Of a stretch of DNA of 64,000 nucleotides, positions 60,299 to 64,000 are shown one piece after another. Under the pieces are notes generated by a model, which was not told the origin of the DNA, did no database searches, and was given only the letters and a program-made list of their open reading frames with translations. The stretch is from the NCBI GenBank assembly GCA_028583415.1, contig CM053276.1, forward strand, positions 141,753,902 to 141,817,901. Reading direction: 5' to 3'. Positions within the stretch are counted from its first letter, which is position 1, and every line of letters starts with the position of its first letter. A program made the translations under genes and the position numbers. This DNA is from Protea cynaroides. Lineage: Eukaryota; Streptophyta; Magnoliopsida; Proteales; Proteaceae.

Positions 60299-60301
<3 letters not shown>

Positions 60302-60340
<39 letters not shown>
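60302..60340. repeat. (GA)n microsatellite
   Basis: About 39 bases of pure GA dinucleotide within the MYB-array spacer. Confidence 0.95.
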
Positions 60341-60343
<3 letters not shown>

Positions 60344-60821
60344 TCAGTCATTGTCAAATTTCAATAAATGACTTGGAAACTGACCAACTCAAATTTCAGG
60401 GAACTGAAGTGATAAATGAAGAATGTAAAAGTTAATTAGGGATTCAGGTGATTGCTTCATGTTTATGGGTGGGATTCCATTCCTGAAACCCGATTCCTAT
60501 TCCATTTTCCCCCTAGATTAGCCAATCTGTACAAGTGAAAACAAATGGTAAAGCTAGTTCTATCTATTTGTAGTTTAATTTAATGATCAATGGCGATGGC
60601 AATCGAAACAGTTACAAGAGTACACCACCACCCAAAAATGAGAACAAACAAAACAAAAACCTTGAAAATAAATAAACAACTAAATATGCGAATGTGGGCC
60701 AGACCTAAGAGGAAGAAAGATTCACCTCAGAAAGTGGTGACAACGGATAAATTTGAAAAATAAAACCGATTTACTCACGATTAACAAAAGCAAAGAATTA
60801 CAGAGTAGTTTGAAGCTTTCT

Positions 60822-61139
60822 CCCTGTTGCTTGTCATGGTTAAATCAATGCATGAATTGTTCTCTTGTGTCCATCTCAGTCCTTGTTTGGCCTGCCTGAG
60901 AAAAGTAAGGGTCCCTCCTCCTGTAAACACAGGATTGGTCTATGTTTCCTAGCAATGATCACATGCCAATGTATTTTACTGCATTATAAGTCATTCCAGG
61001 GAAAACCTAGCTATCGTGGCCATTTCTTACCATAGAGTCCATGCACAGCTAAGAGCCTCTTCTCTTCTTTGTCACTGAAAGATCTCTTGTTAATCCTAGG
61101 ACCCACTTGCTGGTTAAACCATCTCAATCTGCAACTTTT
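60822..61139 (-). pseudogene. R2R3-MYB pseudogene copy C
   Basis: After an ACACAG acceptor at 61140 the frame reads KSCRLRWFNQ, then PRINKRSFSDKEEKRLLAVHGLYGKKW. This is the best-preserved R2-end/R3-start in the array. A one-base loss after KKW shifts the frame, and AKFSLE-like and HVIIARKHR remains follow in other frames. Pairs of Trp and the LRLL/LAxHxLYG pattern are recognisable. It is not translatable as a MYB. Confidence 0.75.
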
Positions 61140-61149
61140 CTGTGTAAAG

Positions 61150-61645
61150 ATTAGAAAGAATAACAGGGGGATCATTAGTACTCATCAAACAAGAGTGTAC
61201 CGAAGAATCAATATAGAAGCCAAAAAGGAGAAAGAAAAAAAGTAGAGAACGAAAATTTAATGATTGATTTCCTCTTCACACCTACAAGAATATAAAGAAA
61301 CAGAATCATTAGGGTTTACAAAATCACATTAGATTTTACAAAATCATTTCTGGGTTCTTCCCAAAACGATTAATCTACCATCTAAAAAATATATCCTTTT
61401 TAGATAAATATTCTTCAATGATCCTGAAAGGTCTGAACTTTTTCCACAGGTTGTTAGTTGTAGCATGTAGTATAAATCCAATCCAGAAACAAATCTATGA
61501 TTGAAAGGACAGAGGAAAAAGGAGAAAAATGTGAAACAACCACAATTCAACAGCATAGGTAATAGATTAAAGAACAAAACTGACTTATGTGAATGCAAAA
61601 CCTTAAGTTTTAGACACGAAATAACAGATCTTTCATTTCAATTTA
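61150..61645. repeat. Conserved non-coding block of the MYB array, copy 2
   Basis: It matches 59250-59750 in order, with many substitutions and small indels, and stops after ATAACAGATCTTTCA, where the first block continues. Confidence 0.8.
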
Positions 61646-61808
61646 ACATTAAATGGATGAACAAGGGAGGAAAATAAGTCGAGCTTGGATTCTACCTTGT
61701 CGGAGAAGGTATCTTCCATGGTCTACAATACAAGGATGGCATAAGTCGGGGAGAGAGAGAGAAAGCAAGAGCGGGAGTGAGAGTTGCACAGGGAGAAAGA
61801 GCAGAAAC

Positions 61809-61844
<36 letters not shown>

Positions 61845-63483
61845 TTTCAAAGGGAGTCGGGGAGAGGGAGAGGCAAGAGGGTGTTTAATGTCATTTAGAA
61901 AATTGAGGAGGCAGAGAGGGTACTGAACAAGTTCAGGTTTGAGAGGAGGAGATAGGATATCTATAAGGAATATTCTAACAATTGGAGGGTACTATTGTAC
62001 AACGAAAGATTTGCCACCAAGGAAAAGTTAATGCTTTCATAGAATAAGTATGATACAGTATTATATATCCTAGCTTAATCCTTATATCAGGATCAAGTCA
62101 TTAGGCCTGGTCAAGAGAAAACTTGAAAAGACAGACTACACCAAGAAAAAATTTGAAAACAGACTACAACCAGAGAGAACTTGAAAAGAGGCTAGGATTG
62201 CAACCTTGCCCAAAAAAAAACCATGACTAATTGTCTAAATCTGGGTGGGATTTTCAATGCAGCCTAAATTCAACTTCCGAAATATTCACAATATGAAACA
62301 AAATTAATAACTAAGCTACAAAAATCGCCCATGCACCAAGCATCCCAAGTAGCCTATTTCAACAAAAAAATATCATCAGTAGGAAACCATTCAAACCTAT
62401 AATTTTTCAAAGGGAGAAAGTCAGCCAGCTTCCCAAAGCTTGTGTGTCAAAAGTGACTCTCCAAATCTCACCAACATTCCATACAACAGCATCTATAATA
62501 AGTCCCTTGCCATTGTTGCTCTAACACAATATGCATGAGTATTTCAAATAAAAATAGAGGACATTCATGAGACTTTTAAAAATGAATAAAGCACACAATT
62601 GCAACTTACATCATTTTCTTTTTAAAGAAGATCAACTCTACTTTGAAGGTCTTCACGAGCCCTCTTCAGGTTGGCATCCACCACTATTTTATGTTTCTGC
62701 AAACAGACCCACTTTTATATGTTTCTGCAAACAAGTCAGTCATAGAAAATTAAACACAAGGCCCATTTTAAATAACAGTGGATGCTAGTATATTGAAATA
62801 AAATCACCTGTGAAAGAACCTGATGTAGAATAAGATTGACACTCCCTTAACTCCTTGATAAAGCTCAGAATTATGAGATCTAGATCTCATGGAATAAATG
62901 GACCAAAATCAAGCAAAAAAAACAAGTTTTAACCATGCAAAAATTGACTCAAAAGAAAAGTGACAGACTTCTCTGTTGCTACTGAAGCATCTATTTCTTG
63001 CTAGCGATTTGTATTGCTTTTGGCTTTGATCTCCCGCAAACATTGCAGAGGTCTTTAATGACTTTCTTCTAGTGATACAACCCATAAATCTTCACGATTT
63101 TACTGGTTCTTGTCCTACAATGGATTTCCATCGGGATCTCTTCCATTGCTTGAAACCATTGAAACGATATAAAGCTTTTTCATGCAATATGCTTTACATC
63201 AGTAATAGACAGAAGTGAGGCAATAGGAGTATAGAAGTACAGGACTAGAGAATACGACAGGACGACTGAAACAGGAGGCTTGAAGAAAAGATCTCAAATC
63301 ATTAGAGATTGGGAGAAAGGGAGAGAAGAACGAACCTGTCTTCTGACTTCCAATCAACTTCCGATTGTAGGGTTCTGTTGAGTAGTGGTGTTGTTGGGGT
63401 TGGACTGAACCTGGCCAAAAAAGAAGGAAGAACTCTGGCTGAATAAGAATTGAGGGAGAGATCTGTGCAGGTTTAGGCCGACT
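61646..63483. other. Spacer between MYB copies C and D
   Basis: It has a GA-rich low-complexity stretch (about 61755-61880). No MYB first exon or other gene was recognised in either direction. Confidence 0.5.
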
Positions 63484-63799
63484 CATCGCTGTTGCTTGTA
63501 ATGGTTCAATCATTGCATGCATTGTTCTATTGAGTCTGTCTCAGTTTTCGTATAGACTGCCTGAGAAGATGAAGACTTCCTCCTCTTGTAAACACTAGAT
63601 TGCTCTTTGTGATTCCTAGCCATACATGCCAATGGTACTTTACTGCATTATTAGTCATTCTGGTGAAAACTTAGCTATCATGCCCATTTGTTATCGTAAG
63701 TCTATGTGCAATTAAGAGCCTATCCTCTTAAGTCACTGAAAGATCTCTTGTTGATCCCAACACCTACCTGGTTAAACCATCTCAATCTACAATTTTGCC
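63484..63799 (-). pseudogene. R2R3-MYB pseudogene copy D
   Basis: After a TTTGCAG acceptor at 63800 the copy shows CRLRWFNQ, a frameshift, GINKRSFSD, then decayed remains of AHRLY and NKWAMIAK, then NNAVKYHWHV, RNHKEQSSVYKRRKSSSSQ and TETDSIEQCMQ, followed by a stop. Several short deletions separate these pieces. Beyond it (63800-64000) the non-coding block is present with an internal deletion, and the array may continue past the window edge. Confidence 0.7.
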
Positions 63800-64000
63800 C
63801 TGCAAAGATCAAGACAAAAAAGCAGGGGGATCATGACTCATGAGTACCCATCAAACAAGAGTATATCGAAGAATCAAAAAGCCAAAAATCAGCGATCACA
63901 GACAAGGAAACTACATCAGTCACCGATTAATTGAATAAAGATGTTTTTCTTTAAGGGAAAAAAAAGAGAACGAACTTAATTAAAGTCACAGTTGATTAAT
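63800..64000. repeat. Conserved non-coding block of the MYB array, copy 3 (cut by window end)
   Basis: It starts like the other two blocks (ACCCATCAAACAAGAGTAT), jumps after about 70 bases to the far end (CACAGACAAGGAAACTACATC), and runs off the window at GTTGATTAAT. The jump implies an internal deletion relative to copy 1. Confidence 0.75.

Noticed and set aside
1..64000. CRISPR arrays, bacterial operons, phage or organelle-derived segments
   Set aside because: No regularly spaced repeats, no operon-like packed genes and no plastid or mitochondrial gene sequence were seen. Everything fits plant nuclear DNA.

Overview
This is nuclear DNA of a flowering plant, most likely a eudicot. The evidence is spliced genes with GT-AG introns, a granule-bound starch synthase with a plastid transit peptide, plant-specific gene families, AT-rich intergenic DNA, many (GA)n and (AT)n microsatellites, and copia, LINE, SINE, solo-LTR and MITE remains. 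I cannot name the species from the sequence.

Layout. 1-2.0 kb: no gene, GA repeats and a possible small TIR element. 2.2-3.6 kb (minus): a GH17 beta-1,3-glucanase with a long (CT)n tract in intron 1. 5.9-6.6 kb (plus): acidic ribosomal protein P1 behind site II and telo-box promoter motifs. 8.8-12.5 kb (minus): a complete 13-coding-exon GBSSI (waxy) gene, with a probable 5'-leader intron out to about 13.25 kb. 4.6-16.8 kb: the spaces between these genes hold a family of foldback MITEs (five copies plus one loose end). 15.0-15.6 kb: a solo LTR. 17.1-17.7 kb: a Harbinger-type MITE. 18.0-19.3 kb: a long inverted repeat carrying a broken LRR-protein gene fragment (Pack-TIR type). 20.8-21.3 kb (minus): a two-exon gene for a 75-aa plant protein of unknown function. 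23.0-27.3 kb (minus): a START-domain lipid-binding membrane protein, six exons. 28-32.9 kb: gene-free, with a GGT-rich TIR element and a LINE 3' end. 33.0-42.9 kb (minus): an eleven-exon GT31 beta-1,3-galactosyltransferase with introns of 4.8 and 3.0 kb that contain an old LTR piece, a SINE and a probable solo LTR, plus one GC-AG intron. 43-51 kb: repeat territory with three tiny poly(A) insertions, a solo LTR with an ATAAG duplication, and a wrecked copia element with a GTATC duplication. 54.1-55.7 kb (plus): a two-exon organellar mTERF protein. 58.5-64 kb (minus): four decayed, tandemly arranged copies of R2R3-MYB exons with flanking intron sequence.

The genes do not form a pathway. Each is an ordinary single-copy gene, and reconstructed reading frames join without a frameshift in all seven. 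The unusual content is in the repeats and pseudogenes: the MYB array, the LRR fragment in an inverted repeat, the foldback family, the damaged copia copy and the poly(A) insertions. I found no convincing undescribed enzymatic or defence system. Exon borders were set by hand from splice consensus, reading phase and remembered family sequence; no alignment was run.
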